A DNA stretch of 51,250 nucleotides from Actinomycetes bacterium. Lineage in GTDB: Bacteria > Actinomycetota > Actinomycetes > Propionibacteriales > Propionibacteriaceae. The notes beneath the pieces are model-generated. The model did no database searches and was not told the DNA's origin. It saw only the letters and a program-made list of their open reading frames with translations. The translations under genes were made by a program, and so were the position numbers. Each line of letters starts with the position of its first letter. Position 1 is the stretch's first letter. The stretch is taken from NCBI GenBank assembly GCA_030426725.1, contig JAUHXZ010000012.1:1-51250 (forward strand), in the 5' to 3' direction. Positions 24,833-35,453 of this stretch are shown in pieces.

Positions 24833-26005
24833 TCAGTCCATGTCCGGGACGGCGGCGCGGGCGTCGGTGTAGTCCTCCCCGCAGAGTTCCATGAGATCGA
24901 TCAGCATGGACCTCATCTGGGCCAGGATCACCGTCGCGGACAGCCGGGGCAGGACCGGTGCGTGCGCCGTTCTCCCTGCCAGGTCGTGCAGCATGCCGAG
25001 CTTCGTCGTCGGCAGGCGCCGGGCGAACAGTTCGGCGGCGCACTCGTCGATCACCTGCGCCAACTCGGTCAACATCTCCAGGTATTCGCCCGGCACCTCC
25101 TCGTCGCGCCAGGTCGCCACCGCCGTGCGCCTCGCCAGCACCCGCAGATTCCGGATGAACCGGTCGAGCGGCACCACCAGATCGGCCACCTGCATCGCCT
25201 CGTCACGATGGCGCCTCAGGAACGGCGAACTGCGCACCACCGACACGCCCTCGGAGGTCGCCGTCAGCAGGGCCGACATCTCCCGCTCCGTGGCCCTGGC
25301 CCGTCCCAGGATCTGCTCCGCCGACTCCGCGTCCCTGGCGCGCAGGGCCTCCACCATCGCCCTGACCGAGTAGGCCGCCTCGTGCAGCACCTTCGCGGCG
25401 ATGAGACGCGGGCGGTCCACGGGGGAGGTGGGGGCGATCGTCGCGATCACCAGGGCGATGCTGCAGCCGACCAGGGCGTCCTGCCAACGGGTGACCCCGA
25501 CGTCGGCACCCGGCAGGATCGTCATCACCGCGGCCGCCTGCACGGCCGACTGCGTCACCATCAGAGTGCGGGCACCCAGCCACGTCGTGATCGACATCGC
25601 AACGGCCACCGCGACCATGATCTGCCAGAGCCCGGTGCCGAAGAACTCCATGAACAGGTCGCCGAGGAAGACGCCCACCGTGACGCCGACGGCCACCTCG
25701 GCCACCCGCGCCAGCCGCTGGCCGAACGAGAAACCCAGGCAGATGATCGCCGCGACCGTGGCGAGGAACGGCTCGGAGTGCCCCAGGACGTCGTGCGCGA
25801 CCCACCACGACAGGCCGGCGGCGATGGAGATCTGCACGATCATGAACAGCCGCGACCGCCACCGGCTGACCCGCCGCTGCTGGGAACGCCACCCGCGCCG
25901 CGCCGTCTCCTCCGAGACGTCGAAGGCACGGATCGACGCCTTCTGCAGGGCCTTGCCCGTGTCGTGAAGGAAGCCGTGGCCGTCGTCGTCCGCCATGGCG
26001 CCCAT
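24833..26005 (-). CDS. FUSC / aromatic acid exporter family membrane protein
   Basis: 390 residues. The N-terminal 55 residues are charged and cytoplasmic. Six hydrophobic helices follow (about 55-220), with the conserved ATVAAIICLGFSFGQRLARVAEVAVGVTVGV block of the aromatic acid exporter/FUSC families, then a soluble helical C-terminal domain. Probable exporter of weak aromatic or organic acids. ATG 26005 follows GGGCAGG; ATG 25996 is an alternative three codons later. It is divergent from the peptide ABC importer. Confidence 0.82.
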   Translation of the reverse strand: MGAMADDDGHGFLHDTGKALQKASIRAFDVSEETARRGWRSQQRRVSRWRSRLFMIVQISIAAGLSWWVAHDVLGHSEPFLATVAAIICLGFSFGQRLARVAEVAVGVTVGVFLGDLFMEFFGTGLWQIMVAVAVAMSITTWLGARTLMVTQSAVQAAAVMTILPGADVGVTRWQDALVGCSIALVIATIAPTSPVDRPRLIAAKVLHEAAYSVRAMVEALRARDAESAEQILGRARATEREMSALLTATSEGVSVVRSSPFLRRHRDEAMQVADLVVPLDRFIRNLRVLARRTAVATWRDEEVPGEYLEMLTELAQVIDECAAELFARRLPTTKLGMLHDLAGRTAHAPVLPRLSATVILAQMRSMLIDLMELCGEDYTDARAAVPDMD

Positions 26006-26116
26006 CCTGCCCTGCCCCGGGGCATAGCGTCGCCCGCCAAGCGTGTCGCCGCGCCGCGGCCCCGTGCGGGTAGACTCGGGCCCGCTGTCGAAAAGGTCCT
26101 GAAGGGAAACTGTTCC

Positions 26117-27619
26117 ATGCGCCGTGCCCGCACCCTGGGGATCGTTGCCGCCCTGCTGCTGTCCACCCTGCTCGGGGCCTGCACCCAGCCGCTCGAGCAG
26201 GACACCGGGGCGAGCACGCTCGAGATCGGAGCCACCGGCGAGCCGGCCGGCCTCGACATGATCACGGTATCCGGCGCGGGGACGCCGTTCGTGCTGCTCT
26301 ACAACGTCTACGAGACGCTCGTCAAGCTCGACGGCGACGGCAACATCCGTCCGCTGCTGGCCAGCGAATGGACCACCTCCCAGGACAACACGGTCTACAC
26401 GTTCACCCTCGACCACGGTGCCCGCTTCGCCTCCGGCACCGACGTCACCGCCGCGGCCGTCGTCGCGAGCTTCGAGCGCAGCCGAAGCGACGAGGCCACC
26501 GACCAGATCCGCGCCAAGTGGGCCGTCGTCGACGCCATCGAGGCCATCGGCGACGACACAGTCGAGGTCACCCTCACCCAGGCCTCAAACCGGTGGCTGT
26601 ACGAGATGACCGGTCCCGCCGGCATCGTCGCCGACCCCACCGGCGACGCCGACCTCAACACCAGCCCCGCCGGATCCGGCCCCTACGAGTTCGTCTCCTG
26701 GGATGAAGGCGCGTCCATCGAACTGCGGGCCAACGACGGCTACTGGGGCACGCCGGCGCGCTTCGACGAAGTCACCTTCCGGTACTACGCGGACCCCAAC
26801 GCGATGAACACCGCGATGCTCGCGGGTCAGCTCGACATCATCTCCAACCTCACCACTCCGCAGGCCATCGAGCAGTTCGCCGACGAGTCCCGGTTCAAGG
26901 TCTACGAGGGGACCACCGACGGCGAGGTCGTCCTGGGCTTCAACCACCGTACCGAGGCACTGCAGGACCTCAAGGTGGGTCAGGCGATCAACCACGCCAT
27001 CGACCGGCAGGCCCTGGTCGACGCGGTCTGGGGCGGCAAGGGCACCCTCATCGGCTCCATGGTGCCGCCCACCGACCCCTGGTACGAGGACCTGTCCGAC
27101 ACCTACCCCTACGACCCGGACGAGGCCCGTCGCCTCCTCGCCGAGGCCGGCTACGCCGACGGGCTCACGCTCCGGCTCCGGGTGCCCAACCTGCCCTACG
27201 GCCCGCCGTCGGGCAGGTTCGTCGCCGCCCAGCTGGAGGAGGTGGGCATCACCGTCGAACTCGACGAACTCGAGTTCCCCGCCCGCTGGCTCGAGCTGGT
27301 GTTCACCAACCACGACTACGACATGACCGTCGTCGCGCACGTGGAGCCGCGGGACCTGGACGCCTTCGCCAACCCCGACTACTACTGGGGCTACGACAAC
27401 CCCAGGTTCCAGCGGCTCATCGCCGAAGCCGACGCCGGCACGTGGGAGGAGCAGGTGACCAAGCTGCAGGAGGCGGCCCGGATCCTCGCCGAGGACGCCG
27501 CCGCGGACTGGCTGTTCCTCCTGCCCAACATCGTCGTCACCACCACGGACATCTCGGGCATCCAGGCCAACCAGATCAGCCTGTCCTTCGACCTGACCAC
27601 CATCGCCGCCAGGAGCTGA
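26117..27619 (+). CDS. ABC transporter substrate-binding lipoprotein (SBP_bac_5)
   Basis: 500 residues. Lipoprotein signal with lipobox LLGAC (Cys about residue 22). The solute-binding family 5 fold follows: SEWTTSQDNTVYTFTLDHGARFASG, GSGPYEFVSWDEG and AINHAIDRQALVDAVWGG. It catches oligopeptides, nickel or similar ligands outside the membrane and delivers them to the permeases encoded next. GAAGGGA precedes the ATG by 9 bases, and TAGACT at 26071-26076 is a likely -10 box. First gene of a complete five-gene importer operon. Confidence 0.93.
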   Translation: MRRARTLGIVAALLLSTLLGACTQPLEQDTGASTLEIGATGEPAGLDMITVSGAGTPFVLLYNVYETLVKLDGDGNIRPLLASEWTTSQDNTVYTFTLDHGARFASGTDVTAAAVVASFERSRSDEATDQIRAKWAVVDAIEAIGDDTVEVTLTQASNRWLYEMTGPAGIVADPTGDADLNTSPAGSGPYEFVSWDEGASIELRANDGYWGTPARFDEVTFRYYADPNAMNTAMLAGQLDIISNLTTPQAIEQFADESRFKVYEGTTDGEVVLGFNHRTEALQDLKVGQAINHAIDRQALVDAVWGGKGTLIGSMVPPTDPWYEDLSDTYPYDPDEARRLLAEAGYADGLTLRLRVPNLPYGPPSGRFVAAQLEEVGITVELDELEFPARWLELVFTNHDYDMTVVAHVEPRDLDAFANPDYYWGYDNPRFQRLIAEADAGTWEEQVTKLQEAARILAEDAAADWLFLLPNIVVTTTDISGIQANQISLSFDLTTIAARS

Positions 27620-27623
27620 ACCC

Positions 27624-28579
27624 ATGGCCCTCCGCCGGGTGGGCGAGCGGGCGGCCTGGCTGCTCGCGAGCCTGCTGCTCGCGTCGCTGCTGATCTTCGC
27701 AGCCACCAACGCGCTGCCCGGCGACGTCGCGCAGGTCATGCTCGGCACCAACGCCACGCCGGGGGAGGCGGCCCGGCTCCGCGCCGAACTCGGCCTCGAC
27801 CAGCCCTTCCTCGTCCGCTACATGGAGTGGATCTGGGGAGCGCTCCGGTTCGACTTCGGCGAGTCCTACATCACCGGCAAACCGATCGCCCCGCTGATCG
27901 CCTCCCGCCTGGCCGTGTCGGCCTGGCTCATCCTGTTCGGCATGATCGTGGCCGTCCTCATCGCCCTCCCGGCCGGTGCCTACGCGGCGGTCCGGCGCCG
28001 GCACGCCGACGGCGTGGCCGTGTCCGCGCTCAGCCAGATCGGACTCGCGGTGCCTGCCTTCTGGGCCGGCATCTGGCTCGTCGTGATCTTCGCCGTCAAC
28101 CTGCAGTGGCTGCCGGCCGGCGGCTACGTCACCCCGCAGGAATCCGTCGGCCAGTGGCTCGCGCACCTGGTGCTGCCGGTCACGTCGCTGGCCATCGTCC
28201 AGGCCAGCATCATCTCCAGATACGTCCGCGGATCGGTGATCGAGGTGCTGCACGAGGACTACTTCCGCACCGCACGGGCCGTCGGCTGGTCGCGTACCGG
28301 AGCTCTCATGCGCCACGGGCTCCGCAACACCGGCATCTCGCTGCTCACCGTCATCGGGCTGCAGCTCGCCACGCTCCTCGTGGGCGCCATCATCATCGAG
28401 CAGGTGTTCGCCCTCCCCGGCCTGGGCTCGTCGCTGCTGCTCGCCGTCTCCCAGCGCGACCTCGGCGTCGTCCAGGCGATCGTTCTGCTACTCGTCTGGG
28501 CCGTGCTCGCAATCAACTTCCTCGTCGACGTCGCGTACCAGCTCATCGACCCACGGCTGCGCCGGGTGGGTGACGACCG

Positions 28580-28583
<4 letters not shown>
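27624..28583 (+). CDS. ABC transporter permease, DppB/OppB type
   Basis: 319 residues, six membrane helices. Residues 1-100 carry the family pattern FAATNALPGDVAQVMLGTNATPGEAARLRAELGLDQPF. The EAA loop that contacts the ATPases (FRTARAVGWSRTGALMRHGLRNT) lies near residues 213-235. It pairs with the following DppC-type permease. Four bases separate it from the binding-protein gene, and its stop overlaps the next ATG. Confidence 0.94.
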
Positions 28584-29385
<802 letters not shown>

Positions 29386-29389
<4 letters not shown>

Positions 29390-30213
29390 GCTACCTCGAG
29401 ATCACCGACCTGCACATCTCCTTCGGCCGGCACCACCGCCCGGCCGTGCGGGGCATCAGCCTCAGCGTCGGCGAGCGCGACCGCCTCGGCATCATCGGCC
29501 AATCCGGCTCCGGCAAGTCGGTGACCGCCCTGGCCGTGATGGGGCTCCTGCCGCAGCACGCGCACGTGGCTGGCTCCATCAGGCTGGCCGGCCGGGAACT
29601 CGTCGGTCTGCCCGAACGGGACATGAAGCGGCTCCGCGGCGACGAGGTCTCCATGATCTTCCAGGAGCCCATGACGGCGCTCGATCCGACGATGCGCGTC
29701 GGCAGGCAGGTCGGCGAGGTCGTCGCCCTCCACCACGGCGAGAAGCGCGGCGGGATCCACGATGAGGTGCTCGACTGGCTCGGGAGGGTGGGCATCTCCG
29801 AACCTCAGCGGATCGCCGACTCGTTCCCGCACGAGCTGTCCGGCGGGCAGCGGCAGCGTGCCCTCATCGCCATGGCGCTGGCCAACCAGCCGGGACTGGT
29901 GCTGTGCGACGAACCGACGACCGCGCTCGACGTGCTCGTTCAACGCCAGATCCTCGCCCTCCTCGCGGAGCAGTTGGCGGACCGCGCCGCGATCTTCGTG
30001 TCCCACGACCTCGCGGTGGTCCGCCAGGTGTGCCGACGGGTCGCCGTCATGCTTGAGGGGGAGATCGTGGAGGAAGGGGACATCGAGGACGTCATCGCCG
30101 AGCCGCAGCACCCGTACACCAAGGGCCTCATCGCGTCGGCGAGAGTCGACCGCGTCGCGCCGGGGGAGCCGCTTCCGAGCGTCGCCGACTACTACCCGGG
30201 AGCCGCGACATGA
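29386..30213 (+). CDS. ABC transporter ATP-binding protein, DppD/OppD type
   Basis: 275 residues. Walker A GQSGSGKS (about 39-46), Q-loop FQEPMTALDP, signature LSGGQRQR, Walker B LVLCDEPTTALD and the switch His in FVSHDLAVV. The C-terminal extension EPQHPYTKGLIASA is typical of oligopeptide-type ATPases. Start ATG at 29386 overlaps the permease stop; the longer open frame upstream is a shadow of the permease gene. Confidence 0.94.
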
Positions 30214-30983
30214 CTCTCGTCGAACTCCGCGGCGCCGAGGTCACCTACCGTCGCGCCGGCCACCCATTCGTCGCCTTGCGCGACGTCGACTTCGCCGTCG
30301 ACAAGGGGGAGCGCGTCGGGATCGTCGGCGGCTCGGGATCCGGGAAGACGACGATGGCCCGGCTCATGCTGGGACTCCAGGCGCCGTCGGCGGGCGATGT
30401 GCTCGTGCACGGGCGGTCCATCGTCGACCTGCCGGAGCGGCGAAGGGGCTTCCTGCGCGCGTCGGCGTCGATGGTGTTCCAGGATCCGAACTCGTCGCTC
30501 AACCCCCGGATGAGGCTGCGGGACATCGTCGGCGAGCCACTACGCTCGCCGGTGCTGGCCGGCCGCATCGCGGTGTCCGGGCGGCGGGACGAGGCGGTGG
30601 CGGAAGCCCTGGGCAGCGTCGGGATCGGCCCCGAGATGATGGACCGGTTCCCGCACGAGCTGTCCGGCGGGCAGCGGCAACGCGTGGCCATGGCTCGTGC
30701 GCTCATCAGCGATCCGGACCTCCTGGTGGCGGACGAGCCGGTGTCGGCACTCGACGTGTCGGTGCGCGCACAGGTGCTCAACCTCCTCGCCGCCGAGGTC
30801 CGCGAGCGATCGCTCGCCCTCGTGCTGGTGTCCCACGACCTCGCCGTCGTCCGGCACCTCTGCGAGCGGGTCGTCGTCGTCAACGAGGGCGCCATCGTCG
30901 AGCAGGGGAGCGTCGCCGAGGTCCTGGAGCATCCCCAGCATCCGTACACCGCGGAACTCATCGACGCCACGTTGTCGCTGTGA
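30210..30983 (+). CDS. ABC transporter ATP-binding protein, DppF/OppF type
   Basis: 257 residues. Walker A GGSGSGKTT (about 40-48), FQDPNSSLNPRMRL, signature LSGGQRQR, Walker B LLVADEPVSALD, and the oligopeptide-type tail EHPQHPYTAELIDATL. With the OppD-type protein it forms the ATPase pair of the importer. Start ATG overlaps the previous stop; last gene of the operon. Confidence 0.94.
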   Translation: MTLVELRGAEVTYRRAGHPFVALRDVDFAVDKGERVGIVGGSGSGKTTMARLMLGLQAPSAGDVLVHGRSIVDLPERRRGFLRASASMVFQDPNSSLNPRMRLRDIVGEPLRSPVLAGRIAVSGRRDEAVAEALGSVGIGPEMMDRFPHELSGGQRQRVAMARALISDPDLLVADEPVSALDVSVRAQVLNLLAAEVRERSLALVLVSHDLAVVRHLCERVVVVNEGAIVEQGSVAEVLEHPQHPYTAELIDATLSL

Positions 30984-31046
30984 CGCGGGTTCGCCCCGAG
31001 CGGACCGGTGATGAGCCTTCGGCGTCGCGGCCCTAGAATGCGGTCC

Positions 31047-32237
31047 GTGAAGGCACTGCTACTTGAGAACATCCACGCCGATGCCGTCAAGACCCTCGAA
31101 GCCAAGGGCTACGAGGTCGAGACCCGCCCCGGCGCGCTCGCCGAGCGCGATCTGATCGCCGCACTCGACGGCGTCGACTACTTGGGGATCCGATCGCGCA
31201 CGCACGTCACGGCGAAGGTTCTCGAGTCCGCGCCCGGGCTGAGGGCCGTCGGGGCCTTCTGCATCGGCACCAACCAGATCGACCTCGACGCCGCCACCGA
31301 GAAGGGCGTGGCGGTGTTCAACGCGCCGTACTCCAACACCCGCTCGGTGGTCGAACTCGCCATCGCGGAGATCATCGCGATGGCCCGCCGGCTCACGGAC
31401 CGCAACCGCGACATGCACGCCGGCGTGTGGGACAAGTCGGCCGTCGGCTCCCACGAGGTCCGCGGCCGGACGCTGGGCCTCGTCGGCTACGGCAACATCG
31501 GCTCGCAGCTGTCGGTCGTCGCCGAGGCCATGGGCATGCGGGTGATCTTCTACGACGTCGTCGACCGGCTGGCGCTCGGCAACGCGCGGCGCGTCGACAG
31601 CCTTGAGGAACTGCTCGCCGAGGCCGAGACCGTGTCCCTGCACGTCGACGGGCGCCCCGAGAACAAGGGGATGTTCGGCGCCGAGCAGTTCGCGATGATG
31701 CGCCCACGCGCCCTCTTCCTCAACCTGTGCCGCGGCCACGTCGTGGACCTCGACGCGCTCTACGACAACCTTGTCTCCGGGCACGTCGCCGGCGCCGCCA
31801 TCGACGTCTACCCGAGCGAGCCGAAGGCGAAGGACGAGCCGTTCGTGTCGAAGCTGCAGGGGCTCAGCAACGTCATCCTCACGCCGCACGTCGGCGGCTC
31901 GACCCAGGAGGCGCAGGTCGACATCGGTCGCTTCGTCGCCGGGAAGATGATCGACTACGAGAACCTCGGCTCGACCTCGATGAGCGTCAACCTGCCCGAG
32001 GTGCCTGCCGCACCCACCGACAACGCGCGCATCGTCCACCTGCACCACAACGTGCCCGGAGTCCTGGCGCGGCTGAACCAGCTGTTCGCCACGCACAACA
32101 TGAACGTCGGGTCGCAGACGCTGGCGACGCGCGGCCAGCTCGGCTACGTCGTCACCGACGTGTCGGGGGAGCGCTACGACGGCCTGCTGGCCGAGCTGGA
32201 GGCCCTGGACGAGACGGTGCGCGTCCGCGTCCTCTGA
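31047..32237 (+). CDS. serA: D-3-phosphoglycerate dehydrogenase
   Basis: 396 residues, the short E. coli-like form. The NAD-binding GYGNIGSQLS near residues 150-160 and the catalytic Arg/Glu/His segments are visible, the last as TPHVGGSTQEAQ. A C-terminal ACT domain (IVHLHHNVPGVLARLNQLF, about 325-396) gives feedback inhibition by serine. First step of serine synthesis. GTG 31047 is preferred over ATG 31038 because TAGAAT (31034-31039) lies 7 bases before it, and the ATG would sit inside that -10 box. Separate from the ABC operon. Confidence 0.93.
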   Translation: MKALLLENIHADAVKTLEAKGYEVETRPGALAERDLIAALDGVDYLGIRSRTHVTAKVLESAPGLRAVGAFCIGTNQIDLDAATEKGVAVFNAPYSNTRSVVELAIAEIIAMARRLTDRNRDMHAGVWDKSAVGSHEVRGRTLGLVGYGNIGSQLSVVAEAMGMRVIFYDVVDRLALGNARRVDSLEELLAEAETVSLHVDGRPENKGMFGAEQFAMMRPRALFLNLCRGHVVDLDALYDNLVSGHVAGAAIDVYPSEPKAKDEPFVSKLQGLSNVILTPHVGGSTQEAQVDIGRFVAGKMIDYENLGSTSMSVNLPEVPAAPTDNARIVHLHHNVPGVLARLNQLFATHNMNVGSQTLATRGQLGYVVTDVSGERYDGLLAELEALDETVRVRVL

Positions 32238-32388
32238 CGCCTCGTCCCCGCGTCGCCGTGGGTTGAGCCGACCGGCGCGGAGCGCCCGTCGCGTCGAAAC
32301 CGCCCGCCGCTCTACCGCCCAGCTGTGTCCAAGCCCGGGTGTCGAGGGGAGGGGCGGCTGGCGTCGGGCGGGTCCGTGGGGGAGTGGC
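32238..32388. other. Convergent gap between serA and hisN
   Basis: 151 bases with no gene seen. A loose CCGCCCG/CGGGCGG inverted repeat, widely spaced, is the only structure noticed; no clear terminator. Confidence 0.4.
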
Positions 32389-33192
32389 TCAGGCGGTGGG
32401 CTGGGAACCTACGTAGCGCAGGACCGCGTCGTGCAGCAGCCCGTTGGTGGCCAGGGCCCCCGGGCCCTGCACGCCGTCGACGCCGTCGAGGTTTGTGAAC
32501 CGGCCACCGGCCTCGCGGACGATCACGTCCAGCGCCGCCATGTCGTACAGCTCCAGGTCCGGCTCACAGGCCACGTCGACGCTGCCCTCCGCGACCAGCA
32601 TGTAGCTCCAGAAGTCGCCGTATGCACGGGTGCGCCACGAGTCACGCATGAGGTCGATGAACCCCTGGCCGCGGCCCGTCTCCACCCACTCGGCGATGTC
32701 CGAGTATGACAGCGACGAGTCCGCGACGTCCGCCACCTTGCTGACCCGCATCTCGGTGGCGTTGAGGATCGAGCGGCCCGTGTACGCGCCGCCGCCCTCG
32801 GTGGCCCACCAGCGGCGGTTGAGGGCGGGGGCGGACACGACGGAGGCGGCGATCCGGCCGTCGACCTCCAGTGCGATCAGCGTCGCCCACACCGGAACGC
32901 CCCGCAGGTAGTTCTTCGTCCCGTCGATGGGATCGATGATCCAGCGCCTCGACGACGAGCCGGTGTCGCTGAACTCCTCGCCGTGGATCGCGTCCCGCGG
33001 CCGGGTCCGCGCGAGTGTGCGCCGGATGGACTCCTCGACGGCGGTGTCGGCCTCCGTCACGGGCGTGTTATCGGGTTTGCTGCTGGACCTCAGGTCGTGG
33101 GCCTTGAAGCGGCTCATCGTCAATGAGTCGGCGTCGTCCGCCATGAGGTGTGCCAGGCGCAGGTCGTCGGTGAGGTCCTTGGTGACAGCCAT
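32389..33192 (-). CDS. hisN: Histidinol-phosphatase, inositol monophosphatase family
   Basis: 267 residues. Motifs of the IMPase superfamily are complete: GEEFSDTG, the metal-binding WIIDPIDGTKNY near residue 85, and ELYDMAALDVIVREAGG near 220. The close match in length and the RRWWATEGGGAYT segment fit the HisN type (L-histidinol-phosphate to histidinol), although other IMPase substrates are possible. ATG 33192 has TAGGTT 6 bases upstream (33199-33204 minus strand) and no ribosome-binding site, so leaderless; it is last in a run of leftward genes with rsgA and aroA. Confidence 0.85.
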   Translation of the reverse strand: MAVTKDLTDDLRLAHLMADDADSLTMSRFKAHDLRSSSKPDNTPVTEADTAVEESIRRTLARTRPRDAIHGEEFSDTGSSSRRWIIDPIDGTKNYLRGVPVWATLIALEVDGRIAASVVSAPALNRRWWATEGGGAYTGRSILNATEMRVSKVADVADSSLSYSDIAEWVETGRGQGFIDLMRDSWRTRAYGDFWSYMLVAEGSVDVACEPDLELYDMAALDVIVREAGGRFTNLDGVDGVQGPGALATNGLLHDAVLRYVGSQPTA

Positions 33193-33220
33193 GGGCACAA
33201 CCTACCGCCCGGACGAAGCC

Positions 33221-34192
33221 TCAGGCATATGCCCCGCCCATGCGGCGGAACGATGCCAGCCGCTCGGGCGCCAGACGTCCCTCGGCTACGGCGTCGTCCA
33301 GGGCGCAGTCGATGGCTCCCTGCTCGTGGCGGCAGCCGCGGGGGCAGTCCGCGGCGAACTCGTCCAGGTCGGGGAACGCCCCGATGATCGACGCGGGCTG
33401 GACGTGGCTGATGCCGAACGACCGTACGCCGGGTGTGTCGATGATCCATCCGCCTCCGGGCAGCTCCATGGCGATGGCGGAGGTGGAGGTGTGCCTGCCC
33501 TTGCCGGTCAGCTCGCTCACCTCGCCGGTGGCGCGCCCGGCGCCCGGAATGAGCCGGTTGACGAGGGTGGACTTCCCGACGCCGGAGTGCCCGACGAAGA
33601 CCGTGATCCGGTCGCGTAGGGCGTCACGGACCCCGGTGAGGTCCGACTCCGGATCCGATACGAGGATCGGCACGCCGAGCGGTTCGTAGGCCGCGCGGAG
33701 CTCGTCGGGGCTCGCCAGGTCCGCCTTCGTCAGGCAGAGCACCGGCTCGATCCGGGCATCGAACGCGGCGACGAGGATGCGGTCGATCATCCCCATCCGG
33801 GGCGGTGGATCGGCGAGCGCCGTGACGATGAACAACTGGTCGGCGTTCGCGACGATGGGCCGCTCGAACGAGTCGGCGTCGTCGGCCGAGCGCCGCAGCA
33901 TGGTGGTGCGCTCCAGCACCTCCACGACGCGGGCCAGCGTTCCCTCATCGCCGGAGGTGTCCCCGTCCAGCTTGACCCGGTCGCCGACCAGGACACCCTT
34001 GCGTTCGATCAGCCGCCCGCGCACGGCGGTGACGGGTTGCCCGTCGACGACGCACCGGTAGCGGCCGCGATCGATCGAGATGACGCGCGCCTCGGGCAGC
34101 GCGGAGTAGTCGGGGCGCTCCTTCGTGCGGGGACGGGTACGCCGGCGCGGCCGGTCGAACCCGCTGTGGTCGTCCTCGCGGAGGGACTTCAC
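33221..34192 (-). CDS. rsgA: Ribosome small-subunit-dependent GTPase A
   Basis: 323 residues. OB-fold about 40-100, then a circularly permuted GTPase: G4 LTKADL, G1 GHSGVGKSTLVN, G3 DTPGVRSFG (order G4-G1-G3 is the RsgA hallmark), and a C-terminal zinc domain with CPRGCRHEQGAIDC. It matures or checks the 30S subunit. GTG 34192 lies 7 bases after the aroA stop with GAGG just upstream; the frame open to 34516 is a shadow of aroA. Confidence 0.93.
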   Translation of the reverse strand: MKSLREDDHSGFDRPRRRTRPRTKERPDYSALPEARVISIDRGRYRCVVDGQPVTAVRGRLIERKGVLVGDRVKLDGDTSGDEGTLARVVEVLERTTMLRRSADDADSFERPIVANADQLFIVTALADPPPRMGMIDRILVAAFDARIEPVLCLTKADLASPDELRAAYEPLGVPILVSDPESDLTGVRDALRDRITVFVGHSGVGKSTLVNRLIPGAGRATGEVSELTGKGRHTSTSAIAMELPGGGWIIDTPGVRSFGISHVQPASIIGAFPDLDEFAADCPRGCRHEQGAIDCALDDAVAEGRLAPERLASFRRMGGAYA

Positions 34193-34199
34193 TGGCGCC

Positions 34200-35453
34200 T
34201 CACCGGCCGACGAGTCCCGCCCAGTCGCGGGCGAAAGTGGGCATCGTCTTCGACACGCACTCCAGGTCCGTGACTCCGATGCCCCGGACGCGCAGGGCGA
34301 GCAGGGCCGCGAAGTGGACCATCCGGTGATCCGCGTAGCTGTTGAGGACGGCGGGACGCAGGTCGCCCCCTCCGACGATCCGGAGCCCGTCGTCGGTCTC
34401 CTCGGCTTCGCCCCCAAGGCGACGCAACTCGGCGACGAGCGCCGCGAGCCGGTCGGTCTCGTGGCCGCGGATGTGCGCGACGCCGCGGATGACGGTCGGT
34501 CCCTCGGCGAGGGCACCCAGGGCGGCGACGACCGGCGTCAGCTCAGAGGCGGAGGTGAGGTCGACGTCGATGCCGGAGAGGCTCCCGCCGGCGACGGTAA
34601 CGCTGTGCGCGCTGCGCTGGACCGTCGCGCCCATCCGCTCGACGATGTCCAGGAACAGCCCGCCAGGCTGAAGGCTCCGCGACGGCCAGCCGGGGACCGT
34701 CACCCGGCCACCCGTCACGGCGGCTGCTGCGAGGAACACGGCCGCGTTGGTGAGGTCGGGCTCGATGGTGGCGTTCCGGGCGGCGATGCGCCCAGGGGAG
34801 ACCTGCCACGTGGTGCTGTCCTGCTCGGCGACGGACACGCCCACCTCGCGGAGCATGGACATGGTCATCTCGATGTGCGGCCGCGACGGCAACCGGTCCC
34901 CGGTGTGGCGCAGCGTGAGCCCCGTGGGCAGCCTCGCACCGACGAGCAGCAGGCCCGAGACGAACTGGCTGGATGATGAGGCGTCGATGTTGGCCGTGCT
35001 GTGCGGGGTCACCGGCGGCGTCACGGTGAAGGGGAGCTCGTCGGCGCTCACCTGGGCACCGAGTTGGCGCAACCCATCGAGCAGCGGGCGCATGGGGCGC
35101 TCACTGGCGTGAGGGTCGCCGAAGAACGACGAGGGGCCGTCGGCGACCAGACCCAACGGAGGCACGAATCTCATCACCGTGCCGGCCAGCCCGCAGTCGA
35201 TCTCCTGCGCCCCGTGGAGTCGCTCAGGGGGCGTGACCTTCAGCACACCGCCGGACTCCTCGATCCGCACCCCCATCTTGCGCAGTGCGCCGATCATCAG
35301 CGCCGAGTCGCGCGACTCGAGGGTCCCGGAGAGTTCGCTGGGCCCGTCGGCAAGGGCTGCCAGAACCAGAGCACGGTTGGTCTCCGACTTCGAGCCGGGA
35401 ACGATCTGCTCGCCCTCGACAGGTGCGGGGGCGAAGGGGAGAGGATGGGACAT
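34200..35453 (-). CDS. aroA: 3-phosphoshikimate 1-carboxyvinyltransferase (EPSP synthase)
   Basis: 417 residues, normal length. PGSKSETNRALVLAALADG (residues 20-38) binds shikimate-3-phosphate and PEP, CGLAGTVMRFVPPLG is the glycine-rich loop, and RGHETDRLAALVAELRRLGG and SYADHRMVHFAALLA are the C-terminal signatures. Shikimate pathway. ATG 35453 overlaps the TGA of the upstream doxX gene (TGATG), and rsgA follows by 7 bases, a coupled operon. Confidence 0.94.
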   Translation of the reverse strand: MSHPLPFAPAPVEGEQIVPGSKSETNRALVLAALADGPSELSGTLESRDSALMIGALRKMGVRIEESGGVLKVTPPERLHGAQEIDCGLAGTVMRFVPPLGLVADGPSSFFGDPHASERPMRPLLDGLRQLGAQVSADELPFTVTPPVTPHSTANIDASSSSQFVSGLLLVGARLPTGLTLRHTGDRLPSRPHIEMTMSMLREVGVSVAEQDSTTWQVSPGRIAARNATIEPDLTNAAVFLAAAAVTGGRVTVPGWPSRSLQPGGLFLDIVERMGATVQRSAHSVTVAGGSLSGIDVDLTSASELTPVVAALGALAEGPTVIRGVAHIRGHETDRLAALVAELRRLGGEAEETDDGLRIVGGGDLRPAVLNSYADHRMVHFAALLALRVRGIGVTDLECVSKTMPTFARDWAGLVGR